Part shown: piece by piece, positions 38,301 to 52,184 of the stretch
How the letters are laid out: each line of letters opens with the position of its first letter
Numbering within the stretch: position 1 is the first letter of the stretch
NCBI GenBank assembly: GCA_023078555.1
Contig: CM041198.1
Location: 7,549,836-7,613,835 of the forward strand
Reading direction: 5' to 3'
Origin: Ulva prolifera
Lineage: Eukaryota > Chlorophyta > Ulvophyceae > Ulvales > Ulvaceae
DNA: 64,000 nucleotides
Made by a program: the position numbers and the translations under genes
The notes under the pieces: generated by a model
What the model was told of the DNA's origin: nothing
Databases searched by the model: none
What the model saw: only the letters and a program-made list of their open reading frames with translations

Positions 38301-38493
38301 CGAGAGGGACCGGCGGAGGCGGCGGCTGGCCACGGCGAAGGAGGTCATCGGGCGGCTGCTCGGGCGGCCGCCGCCGACGGAGGCGCCCCCCTGCCAGACC
38401 CCGCAGCTCTCGGTATCCAGCGAGAGCGTGCCGAGCAGCTGCACCGCGAACGTCGGCGCCGCCTGCTTCCTGGACCACATCATACGCATCTAG
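35338..38493 (+). CDS. Type I metacaspase A (Pro-rich prodomain)
   Basis: Five exons close in phase: 35338-36286, 36611-36892, 37396-37657, 37902-38069 and 38241-38493, about 637 residues. Exon 1 is a Pro/Ser/His/Gln-rich prodomain typical of type I metacaspases. The caspase-like p20 starts GRKRALLIGCCYPNS. The catalytic histidine is in HFSGHGDQ, rebuilt across the exon 2/3 junction, and the catalytic cysteine is in LVDACHSGT. The p10-like part follows (GGFAAMFSACDDSQLAADT) and runs to a stop at 38491. Metacaspases are cytosolic Cys proteases that cleave after Arg or Lys, usually need calcium, and act in stress and cell-death responses or aggregate clearance. The loop before CPTDF is short (PDDSSIPEPDG). 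The start may instead be the ATG at 35428 (MHNRDPTL). Confidence 0.94.
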
Positions 38494-39167
38494 GCTGTGC
38501 AGCGCATGTAGGCATGCATAGCCATGTCTCATGCCGTGGGTGAGCACACGTCCTCTCGTACGTGAGCACAGTTCCTTGTGAGGTCGGGATTGACGGAGCA
38601 CCTGGCCACCTGCGGAGCGGGGATGGCAGCGTAATCGTGGTTCCTCGAGCCTGCGCCGCCGTTGAGACGGGGGCTGTGAACGCGGGCGGGTGTGTGGAGC
38701 AGACTCGCTGCGCGTGATGCTCGGCGGCCGTGGTGGCAGTGCCCCGCAGGTGCCCCGCAGGTGCCCCTCGCGGCATGCGCTGTGCTGCGACCGCGGTGGC
38801 GGCAGCGATGCCCTCAAATATCGCACAGCCCTTCCTGCGCAGCCTGTCTGCCCTGCATTAAGGAAGGTGTGGCAATTTTCGACCGGCGCACTGACAGCCG
38901 TCATTCCCGGCGCGTCCGTGCTTCACGGATGCGTTGTGAGTGGCATGCTTCAGCGCTCAGCGTGTTCGCTCCGGCTGTACGTGCAGAGTCGTGGTACGTG
39001 TTCATGCGTGCGGAGTAGGGACATGGCTGCAAGTGGTGTTGAGGAGCGGTACACAGCCGCTGCCTGTTCATTGCGGATGGGATGTGCTCCACGTTCAGAC
39101 TCCTCCTTGGCACGTCGGTGTACCAAAGATGGATCTCATTTAATCATCTAACAGGCGAGAGTCTGGC

Positions 39168-39192
39168 TGTGTGTCTGTGTGTGTGTGTGTGT
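39168..39192. repeat. GT-rich microsatellite
   Basis: A near-perfect GT dinucleotide run with one interruption. Confidence 0.9.
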
Positions 39193-39381
39193 CGCCGCCA
39201 CAGCACAGACTTGACCGCCGAAAAGGCATGTTTTGGCTTTTTTGTGTTGGGGAATAGAAGGCTTGGCTTGGCCGCTCTGACGAGCCTGCCGCGCTGTGGG
39301 GGCCATGATGTCGCCGGGTGTTGGTAGAGTGTACATAGTTCCGGAGGGCGGCGGCAGGCTGATTTGCAGTTGCACCCTCGT

Positions 39382-39430
39382 GCACATGCGGTGTGCCCCT
39401 AGCCACATGCGGTGTGCCCCTAGCCACATG
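39382..39430. repeat. 22-base tandem repeat, two copies plus
   Basis: The unit ACATGCGGTGTGCCCCTAGC is repeated twice directly with a partial third copy. Confidence 0.85.
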
Positions 39431-39995
39431 TACCAACAGGCTGAGCACCAGCAGTTACGTAGCTGTGGATGATAGCCACGCTGGCAGCCGTCGTGTTGCC
39501 GTCTGCAGGTGCTGAGAGCGGTTGCGGACACGGCGGTGCTTTCTGAATTTACCGTGAATCCGTTGGTAGTAGCAGCCGGCGAAGCCTGCACATGGCAAAG
39601 GCTAGCTGTAGCACCGCGGACGTGACACCGTCCTCGATGCAGAGCGCGATTGTGATAGAGGCCACCCTGTGCATTTTCCATCCTGGAGCTCGCATACTAA
39701 TTATGGGGATTCGGTTGTTTGGCGGGAATAGCTTTTGATACAAATTTATCGTTTAGGTATTAATTGTGTTGCACAAAGCGGGGTCAATTGGATAAGGATA
39801 AACCTACCTGGTGGCGGGAGGCGAGCATGCAGGCTCCCTGGTGGCGCCCACATGCGTTTCGAAACGGGTATGTCTGTGCGTGGATCAGCTGCGGAAGAGT
39901 AGCGCCGGGTTGGAGGGTTTGTCTGAAGATAGAGGCATGCGGCCGAGGTGTGCGGAGCTTCACGCTGCAACCGACACTGAGCTGTCACTGCGGGG

Positions 39996-40031
39996 AGTGC
40001 CCGAGCAGTCGAGGAGTGCCCGAGCAGTCGG
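39996..40031. repeat. Short tandem repeat
   Basis: The unit GAGTGCCCGAGCAGTCG occurs twice in a row. Confidence 0.85.
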
Positions 40032-40634
40032 GCATGGCTGACTTGCTGTACGTCTGAACAATTGCTTCAAGGACGGATCCGAAATGTACAGTCGCTGTGA
40101 TGTGCTGTACAGTCCATGCGAAGCCACAGGTTCTCGTTCCTCCTCCCGGGGGTGACACGCTTCGCGAGTGTGAGATCATGTGACTCTCTGCTGCTCGATT
40201 AGGTGTGAGTAATACGTATACTGTCAGTAGTACCAGAGGACAACCTCGAGATGGTCATTGTAGTGTACTGAATGAGTGGAACTGTGTAGACCTTCGGGTC
40301 ACTGCTTTTGGCTGCATTGGCGTTGGCGGTATCCTTGGGTGCTCTCCGATGTAATGGCCCGGGTCCATGAGATGTCGAGGATCTTAACCGAACAATCACA
40401 ACAGAAACAGTCCCGGTGGCGTGTAATACCACAGATCTCTGATAGACAATACACTATTCTCGGGGCAACACAGTACACATGCCTCCTGTGTAATCACCTA
40501 CGCCACTTTCACTCGACACAGTGCGAGCGGCACATGTCGGTCCATGCAGTTTGTGTGATTGGAGGTCAACAGAGCATGCGTTGGCGGCCACTTGTGGCGC
40601 TGCCAGCCTCCCCGGGCACAAGTGCTGGGTCGCG

Positions 40635-40672
40635 TGAAAATGCTGCAAAGCGATCGCTTTGCAGCATTTTCA
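40635..40672. repeat. Perfect 38-base palindrome
   Basis: TGAAAATGCTGCAAAGCGA is followed at once by its exact reverse complement, with no spacer. The centre is CGATCG. Confidence 0.97.
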
Positions 40673-41545
40673 GAACTACCACCCAAAAGAAGACCTGGAT
40701 ATTCGGAATGTTTCTATCTGATCAGGCCCGATGACCCAACACTGCTGGGCACGTATGCACGACCTCGGAGGCGCTTAGTCCCGATGCGCGCATGTTGATG
40801 CCCAAACAGTCCAGTACCAAAGAACAGAACAGCTACTTACCTGCATGTGTTGACGGGGAGCAGCACACTACAAGTGGGATCTCCTCTATCATACGTCCGC
40901 ATTGCAGTGTTGCATCCTCTGGGCTCAGGCCTACCAAAAGACGTCATATGATCATTCGACTGCCTTCGCTGCAGTGGACCTTGTAGACATGGCGCTGTGA
41001 AAGATGTGCTTTACACTCGCAGACGGGCCCGGGACACTACCGGGCAAGCACTGTAACGCAACGCGCACCCCAAACCACATTTGTTATTTGAAAACAGCTC
41101 GTTCTGAGCATCTTGCAATTGCCCACTCCTTTGACCCGAAAATGCTGATGTCCGAGCTACATTCTCCTCGAAAATGAGTCGCTGGGGTGCAGAGGCTCAC
41201 CTCGTATGGCTCCCCCCCGATCACATGTGCCCCCCACTGGGAGCGTCTTTGCCATTCCTCCCGTCACGAAGCAACCATTGTGCCGTTCCACGCTTCATGA
41301 TGCAGCACACCACATCTCAACAAAAACTCATGAACCATGATGTTTGTATACTGCATAAACAACTAAAGTACTGTATCACACACACACGAGGCACACCCTC
41401 GTGCCACACAAGCACATCTGCAGGTCCGCAGAACTTGTCAAGTCACGAAAACCTTGCTGCCTCAGAATTCATGCATGCCCTGACAGGAAAGTGTTTTTTG
41501 CTTTGAAAGCACGGCTGGCAAGAGGGCAGTGCAGGCTCTGCACCA

Positions 41546-43377
41546 CTAAAAGAACTGCCCAACGAGCTGCTCCGCAGCCTCAGCGCTCGGAAGCTCCACC
41601 CCGTCGTACGACGCCGGCGGGTCCCACGCCCACTGCGCGCCCCCTGTCACCACAACCGCCGCCTTCGTCTCCTCAAACGTCGGGATCTGCACCGGCAGCC
41701 CCTCCGCCAGCACCTCGTACAGCTCCCCAAACGTGCTCAGCCCGTTCTTTACCATGATCAGCCGCAGCGCGGCCGCGCCCGCGGCGCCGAAGTTGTGCGC
41801 ATCAAACCCTGAAAACACGCCGTCGTGGTGGAGGAACACGGCCCCCCGGCCCGCGCCGACCGGCGCCTGCTCCGTCACGCCCGTCACCGTCGCGAGCGGG
41901 TCCGTCCCACCCTCCTCGCGCCCGCTGATCGCCGACATGTGCACGTATCGCGGCCCGTCCGGCCAACTGCGGTCCGTGTTCCCGAACGAAAACACGAGCA
42001 CCGTCCCGCGCAGCAGCGCCTCGGCCTCGTCCCGCGCGTCCGCCTCGCTCAGCTCGCTCCGCCGTGCGATGAAGCCGTCGATGTACGTCCACAGCGCCGC
42101 GCTGAGCTCGCTCGTGGAGCGGCTGAACGGCATCAGCACGAGCTGCTTGCCGACGCCCTCGTTGAGCTCGAGGAGGCGCACGAGGTTCGTCTGCAGCAGC
42201 GGGCTGACGTAGCGCGCGCGCGAGAAGACCGTCTCGACATAGTCGCGCTGGCGCGCGCCCCACACGATCATGTCGGCGAGGAAGCCCTCCGGCATGATGC
42301 CGTACGCCTCGAGCACGCACACCTGCGCCATGTTGACATGTTAGCAATACAACACAACAGTAGTACAATAATTTGACATAATGATGTGTTAATAATAAAG
42401 TTGTCGCATAATGAAGTAATATACGGTACTATAGAAGAGGAAACTGGCACAGGCAGACCCAGTACAGAAATCCCTTCCAAACCAGCTTGCACGTGCACAC
42501 TCCCATGTGGCGGACGGGGCTTCGGAGCGCTGCTTTACATACAATCCCTGGTAGGCTGGTGTGGGTTACAGAAGAGCGGACAGGTACAGGAAGATTCAGT
42601 ATGAGTCTGTGTTGTATGTGGGAGGCTCATACAGTACCCCCCCAACTTGAACGGATGTTACAGTCCGGTTGTACGGAGGTTACGTTCGAGCCAGCTGCTT
42701 CAGATCATTAAATCCACACACACGTACATGTTGCGTGGACTTTCAATAATGACATGTATCGAAATTGCGGAGGGCGCGCCTGCGACATGATGAGCGTCTC
42801 GAAGTCGGCGGTGAGGCGCAGGACAGCGTCGCCCTGGTCAAAGTCCGTCCCGAGGTGGATCTGCAGCATCGGCACCTTGAGCGTGTTGACGTAGTGCTGC
42901 AGCCGCTGCGGCGTGCTCGTCTCGGACGCGAGGCTCGGGTCGTCCGGCTTCAGCGCGTGCAGGGTGTTTAGCCCCGGCTGGAACACCACGAGCTCCCCCG
43001 CCGCGAGATCCGCGGCCCCGGCCTCGGGCGTGAACAGGAGGCTGTTCTCCATGAGGGCGAAGGGGTCAGGGGCCGAGAGGACGTCGTCGAAGAAGGCGGC
43101 GGCGCCGTCGACGGCGCCGGGGATGGAGAAGTGGCCGCAGAAGCCCTCGTCGAAGGTGGTTTTGAAGGTGAAGCCGTCGAGGGCGGGGTCAGGGACGGGG
43201 GCATCGGAGAAGAGGATAGAGTCGGGCAGGGCCGGGCCGAAGAGGGTGCGGATCTGGGAGACGAGAGGCTCGGGGAGGGCGGAGAGGGGCGGCAGGTCCA
43301 GGTCTGCAGTCAACAGGCTGTTTATGTCGAGGTGAAGCTTGTACTAGTAGAAGGAAATCACAGAAGCTCCGGGCCAT
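41546..43377 (-). CDS. Unrecognised 438-residue protein
   Basis: Main exons 43303-42780 and 42322-41546 are both GC-rich with strong C/G third positions and protein-like sequence. Exon 1 includes SQIRTLFGPALPDSILFSD, TFDEGFCGHFSIPGAVDGA and TLKVPMLQIHLGTDFDQGD. The second runs VCVLEAYGIMPEGFLADMIV, LLQTNLVRLLELNEGVG, VLVFSFGNTDRSWPDGP and AVFLHHDGVFSGFDAHNFGA to the stop at 41546. A first 16-base exon at 43377-43362 (MARSF-) fits in phase 1 but is speculative. The join between the main exons closes in frame best with a GC donor (CAG/GCGCGC); the nearest in-frame GT donor would add 13 less protein-like residues. No membrane segment or known family was recognised. It lies between the two metacaspases, on the opposite strand. 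Confidence 0.62.
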
Positions 43378-43880
43378 TGTATGGCAGGGCACCGGCACAA
43401 ACTACGACGCAGTGCCATCAACAAGACTGGCAACAAGTTAAGGTAAAGTGAATCTGGATCTACTGAGTCATGTGCTGTGTGGCATGGGTGCGGCAGACTG
43501 AGCAGGAATGGGTGGTACAGAGATCGGTCGGAGGCGGGGTGCTGTGGGTAGTGGATCTGCTGGCAACGGTGAGTGGGTCGTTCCGTGTTGTCAGCTGCAC
43601 ATGCAGGTGGCCAGCGCGGGTGCTGACGTGCGCGGTTGCGTGGGTGTGTTGGTCTATGTTGCGTGTTGATGGTTGCGTGGGTGTGAGGTGCCCCTGTTTG
43701 TGGCCTGCGGTGCTCCCTGCCGCGCTGGCTTTGTCCCTGTAACACATGCATGCGCCTGCAGCGTCTGCTCATGGGTACTGCAGGGAAGGGTTCGCCGTCA
43801 CGCATGCCAGTGGGTTGGGGTTGAATGACGTCGGACGAGAGACGAACATTCATGCATGCGGCACGGCTCCGCCTTTCGAT
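43378..43880. other. Intergenic, nothing supported
   Basis: GT/GC-rich sequence upstream of the unrecognised minus-strand gene; it probably contains its promoter. No exon was seen. Confidence 0.4.
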
Positions 43881-45163
43881 CTACTCCAGAGTTCTGCCCT
43901 GAACGAGGGCTCGATCGCCGCCGATCGCCGCGAATGCAAGTGGGCCCTTCAACCAAACACGATCTGAGACAAAAGCAGGCTCAGTTGTAATGGCGATGCA
44001 TAGGACAGTGCACTGCGTCCCATCATCCAGAGCGCCATGAGGTGGCCATGGCCCGCCGCGCGGACAAGTCCGCGTCATCACCGCGGCAAAGCACGCATCC
44101 CCATGCGGCTCACATACCTGCGATGAATATATGATGATGCTCTTGCCGACATTGTGACACCTACGAAAACACAAGTGCGCGCCAAACACGGTCACGCGCG
44201 ACTGCGAGACATGCCAGCCAGGCCGTGGTGAACAGCAGAGTATACAGTTTCCACCCACATCTACTATCTTCCCGCACTCTTGTTGGTACTGGCGGTTTGT
44301 ACATGCGTTCGTGGTGTACCCGGATCGATATCCGCCCCGCTAGTACGTCTAGGTCTGCCCTTTCGCGTGTGTCAATTCTGTCACCAGTTGCGATTGCAAC
44401 GTGCTCTCAAGATGGCATCAGATTCAAGCTTGATTCGCACGTACGCGCTTAGGTCAATAGTGTAGCTCAAATCGCGGACAACCCATACTTGCTGCGCGCT
44501 TGCCGCTGTCTGTGAACACGCTCAGACGACTTCGTGAACAAGCAGGTGGCACAGCCGAGAACGCAGCAGTGGAAAGACAGCTGTAGAGATCATTCATTCG
44601 ACAGTGCGATGCTGGTGCTATCGAACGGTGGCATGCCCTTCGCGGAACTCTGCTGGTGGCCCATGGCAGTTTCTGCTCCCACATACGTGCGATTGCGTTA
44701 GCAGTCACAGACAACAACTCAAACGTTCCCTCACGCTCCAGCCTGTTGCGCGTATCGCCCGAATTCCGCTCGGGCGGGCTTCCAGCTGTCGCATGTCGAC
44801 GTCGACGTGAGGGAGGTATGAAAGCTGATACAGTCGCGCCATGAGCAGTACCGGGCAAAGACTAAAGCCCAAACTCAACAGGTGTAAACAATACAATTAT
44901 AACAGTCCAACGGTCTTGTCCCGGGGGTTTTGGAGCGTACCGATGCTGCCGTTATTCATCCCTCTTTGGCACGACGCATTGGTGTGCTCCTGCTCAATCA
45001 TGTCCCCGTAACCTCCGTAAATACCGTCCCCTCCATATCCATTACCTGAATCGCCGTGGTCACCTTGGCTCCCCTGAGCGTGTATACCGGAGGCTGATCG
45101 TACAAGCAACAATGCCAGCTGCAATCCAGCAGGCACAAGTGCGCCCGCACGTATGAAAACCAT
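43881..45163 (-). CDS. Putative secreted protein, exons incompletely joined
   Basis: The first exon starts at an ATG at 45163 with a clear signal peptide (MVFIRAGALVPAGLQLALLL) and a Gly-rich, Cys-containing segment (GDSGNGYGGDGIYGGYGD). It probably ends at a GTACGC donor near 44940. Further down the same strand an acceptor CATGTCTCGCAG opens a frame at about 44215 (SRVTVFGAHLCFRRCHNVGK, then CEPHGDACFAAVMTRTC) that runs to a stop at 43881. Its Cys content suits an extracellular protein. The two do not join in phase directly, so either a further exon lies between them or they are two genes. No family was recognised. Confidence 0.35.
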
Positions 45164-45879
45164 GTCTGCTTACTGCAACTAGAAAATGCGTATGCTGAGA
45201 TCAATCATGGACTCGTCATGACCATGAGATCTCATGTGATTTTGAAGGCGCAACGCAGCACTCTCGCTCCCCTGCAGCAGGAGGCAGAGATACATCATCT
45301 CGTGCGGTGCGAACGGTGCTGTCCTTAATTAGTGGCTTGGGTGGCGTGGCGAAAGTTTCAACACTCATGGACACATGCCCGTGTACTAACTGAGGTAGAA
45401 AGTTCACTGGTTGATGCTGTATTACATGAACATCACGGACCGGCATAACATGTTTCGGCCTTGCCAAAGGGCCTCATCAGACACCTACGTGAGTCAAGCA
45501 ACCAACACCGAACCAGCTCGCAAATTCCCTAATATTCAGTCCTCTAGAGCGAGACTGACTGAGACTGGAAGAAAAGTCCAGAACCCAGAAAAACCGACAC
45601 GAGATAAGATAACGAGATAAGGCACATCACGCCGCCCGCAAATGTGGGCAATGCATGCAGAGGCACGCAAATGCACCTCCGCAGCACCTCCAGCTCGTGC
45701 GGAAGCAGCCGCACGACAATTTAGGCCAATTGTCCAAAAAACGCAGGAAAAGAAAGAAAAGCCTAGATGGCTATGTCCGTGTCAGGAGGACAGCCAAACA
45801 CAACAAACTTATCAGTGACAATGACAGACAATCACAGTAGACTACAAAACAGCTGCATGAGAGACACACAGCCACTACA
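45164..45879. other. Intergenic, nothing supported
   Basis: AT-richer sequence with an A-rich stretch near 45720-45850; no exon was seen on either strand. Confidence 0.5.
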
Positions 45880-46580
45880 TCACACAGCCATTAAGAGGCG
45901 CAGAAACAGATCCCTGCCCGCGTAGAAGTCATCCTCCAGGATGCCAGGGTGGAAGGCCAGTATTGCTCTGCGCGTGTGCGCAATTGAATAGCCGAGATGC
46001 GACGCGTCGAGCCAGATGGCGAGGAAGCCGGCAGCGTGGAGAAGACCGTCTAGGGTGGCGGAGGTGTTGTCGCGAAGCCGCGCACACATGCCCATCACCC
46101 ATGCACGGAAGTAGACACGGCCGGTGCGGACCACAGAGGGGAAGAAGGTGACTCGCGGAGGCGGGAGATGTTGTAGGTGGGCGGTGAAATTCTTCGGGCG
46201 GAAGAGCAGGTGGATGTCGGTGGTGTCGAGGATGATCCGGTGCTCCAGGATGTCGATGATGCGGCCTTCAGCGGTCTCCTCGCATATCATGCCAGCGGGA
46301 TACGCGGCGTAAACAGCGGTTTTCACGGCGGTGTACACATGCCCGTGCCCAGGCTCTTTACGTGTTGCATGCACATGTGGTATCTCCAATGCACAAGAGC
46401 TGTAGATCGATGTGTCTGACAGCAGAAGTCGACACGATAATTGATGTTGGCATCTACCCAGTGAAATGGCTGCCCGTGCCATGGAGTATCCGCAAGCTTG
46501 GCCAAGTAGTGTTCAGAACCCCCACAGTAACGAGACGGTGCTTCTGTGCCGCTGTAGTTCCCGCCCAGATCCGGGCCAGT
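45880..46580 (-). CDS. Unrecognised protein, 5' incomplete, doubtful internal junction
   Basis: Two protein-like frames follow each other. The upstream one opens after the acceptor AATACATCTTAG at 46580 (TGPDLGGNYSGTEAPSRYC, then LADTPWHGQPFHWVDANINY) and the downstream one (EPGHGHVYTAVKTAVYAAY, ILEHRIILDTTDIHLLFRP, GILEDDFYAGRDLFLRLLM) runs to a stop at 45880. They lie in different frames. A 41-base intron (46394-46354, GTGCAT...AAAGAG) would join them in phase 0, but this is shorter than any other intron here. A frameshift, in the genome or in the assembly, is the alternative. No start exon was found and no family recognised. Confidence 0.45.
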
Positions 46581-48621
46581 CTAAGATGTATTTATCAAGC
46601 TGCAGCTATCCGCTCTGGCCATGGCAGAACACCCGCCCAGCACCAAATTCCGTCACACATTCACAGCAGCCTGACAGATATCTCCCGCACTTGTTCTTGA
46701 CTGCGTTGCGTTTAGTTTCAGTATGCGCTGCACGCTTGTCTGGGGGTCTGCACGCTCTTCGAGAGCCATAATTGCATACGTCGCAGGTTGAGAAATCCCT
46801 ACAGTCGTGGATGCTGTGCATCGTTCATGGCTAAAGGCGCTTCGCCGGGCAGCAGAGCTTCTGTGCTGTTGATCCATGCCGCACAGCTTGGACCACATCG
46901 CCAGCGCTTCGAATCCGGGGTATCGGTCACAGCAATACAGCAGAGAAAATCATGTGTTGATGCAAGCCACGTGAGTTTCTCTTGTAATCAGCGCCGCGGA
47001 GGTTCCCGCCAAACCGTCTCTCCATCTCGTTGTCTTCTCGGTGGCACGTCATGCGGAACCTCAGCTGGATGGGCGATACATTCGCTCCAAGAATTTGAAC
47101 TCTTGAAAGGACGTGCTAACCGCAATGGACAGTTTCCGCCCAGGCTGGATTTGCGTTCATCGGCGGTTGGTCCTGTCCAGGCAATTGATGTAGGCCTCGT
47201 TACAACGGTGGCACAACGCTCTGTAGAACTCGTTCACATGGGGAGACGGTCATATATGTCGAGACACGTGCTGGTCAACCCAGCATGAGGTGTCACAGAA
47301 GGTCACAAGCGATGGTCAGGGCACGTAGTGGGGCAACCTGCCAAGCTCCGACTATACCACAGATGATGGGTAACAATCTGCCTACCAGAGGAGGGGAGGT
47401 ATGGCATAGCTGAGCAACAACAGGGCCACAGCGTACAGCGTCGAACAGACGGACGATGAGTGATGCTAGCGCAATGACAGGGCCATTTGTGTTGTACAGA
47501 GAATCTGGGAGTTCTTTACAGGCCTTAGCTTCGTTAACGTGAACGGCACACCTGAGGCGAAGGTGCTCGTGGATCTGCGATGTGTGTGAGGAGTGCTCGG
47601 GACGCGTTGAACGTTCAAGCGCGCATGGCACCGGTATCGCTCTCGAGGACACCTGAAATTCCGTAGTGCTAAGCAAGTGGCCGAGCTCAGCCTTTGACCG
47701 AACGCTCAATCACTAGTTGCACGGCAATCGCGGAGATGATGAATGACGCCGATTCCTACCTGTCGAAGAGGATCGTTGTGGTGCGTGGCTAGCGGGGCTG
47801 CCTTATGTAACGATCACCGACGTGCTTGCCATACACATGTACAAGTTCAGGCAGTGGCCAAACCGTTCCACGGGTACATATAGCGAATACCACGTAGCCT
47901 CACACAACACCTTTCATATAGTCGATTTTATTCAAGCACTCTCTGATCTCGTTTCGTGTACATCTACCGAACGTACATCTTCAAATCAAAGACAGGAATC
48001 TAAGCCACCAGTTCATGGCAAATTTCCAAGTGTGGCCTGTTGAAAAGCTTCGGGTGCGCTGCTACGCCCTCTGCAGCGTTGCTGGGGTCGCTGATTCCCC
48101 TCCCCCGTTGTCACATCACCTACTGCCGAACCTGGCGAAAGCTGTGCATATCAACGATGTCATGTTAGTGCGAAGCGACTACTGAGGTCGGGTCATACTG
48201 CAGGACTTCATTCAGTTCACTGGCGCGGCACCTCACGGGAACGATCACGATGCGCTGTTAATCCAAGCCGTCCAAGTACGCTGCAGTCACATTTTTATTG
48301 ATTTACGCGTCTGAGCCTGTCATCGCTGCGGAAGCCGTGCCACGTATCGTGCCTGTGCGCAGCGTCAGCGCACATCGCTACGTAACGCAGAAAGCTGGCA
48401 ACGTCCCGACGCACATGCAAACCACAACATCACGCAAAGGACACCCGAATGTGCAACAAATGTTGAACGCCACGGTCATGTATCTGATTGCGCGTCAGAT
48501 TGTGCATTGTGTCCAGCTCAGCAAGCCATGCGTGCAGATCCACAGCACAAACGACCGCCTCGTGCAACAGTTCGAGAACCGCGGCCGGCAATCTTTCCCG
48601 ACACAGCCTCCCAGTCCGGGC
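46581..48621. other. Intergenic, nothing firmly supported
   Basis: Upstream exon(s) of the minus-strand gene may lie here. A minus-strand open frame at 47293-47709 has hydrophobic runs (LVGRLLPIICGIVGAW) but no ATG or splice support. The metacaspase B promoter should lie near the right end. Confidence 0.4.

Positions 48622-52184
<3,563 letters not shown>

Larger units (their letters stand above)
38494..41545. other. Intergenic, repeats but no supported gene
   Basis: About 3 kb with no convincing exon. It holds a GT-rich run (39168-39192), short tandem repeats and a perfect 38-base palindrome, all listed separately. Confidence 0.5.

Noticed and set aside
37981-38904. 307-codon minus-strand frame over the metacaspase A 3' end
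   Set aside because: Overlaps confirmed plus-strand exons 4 and 5 and has no protein-like features.
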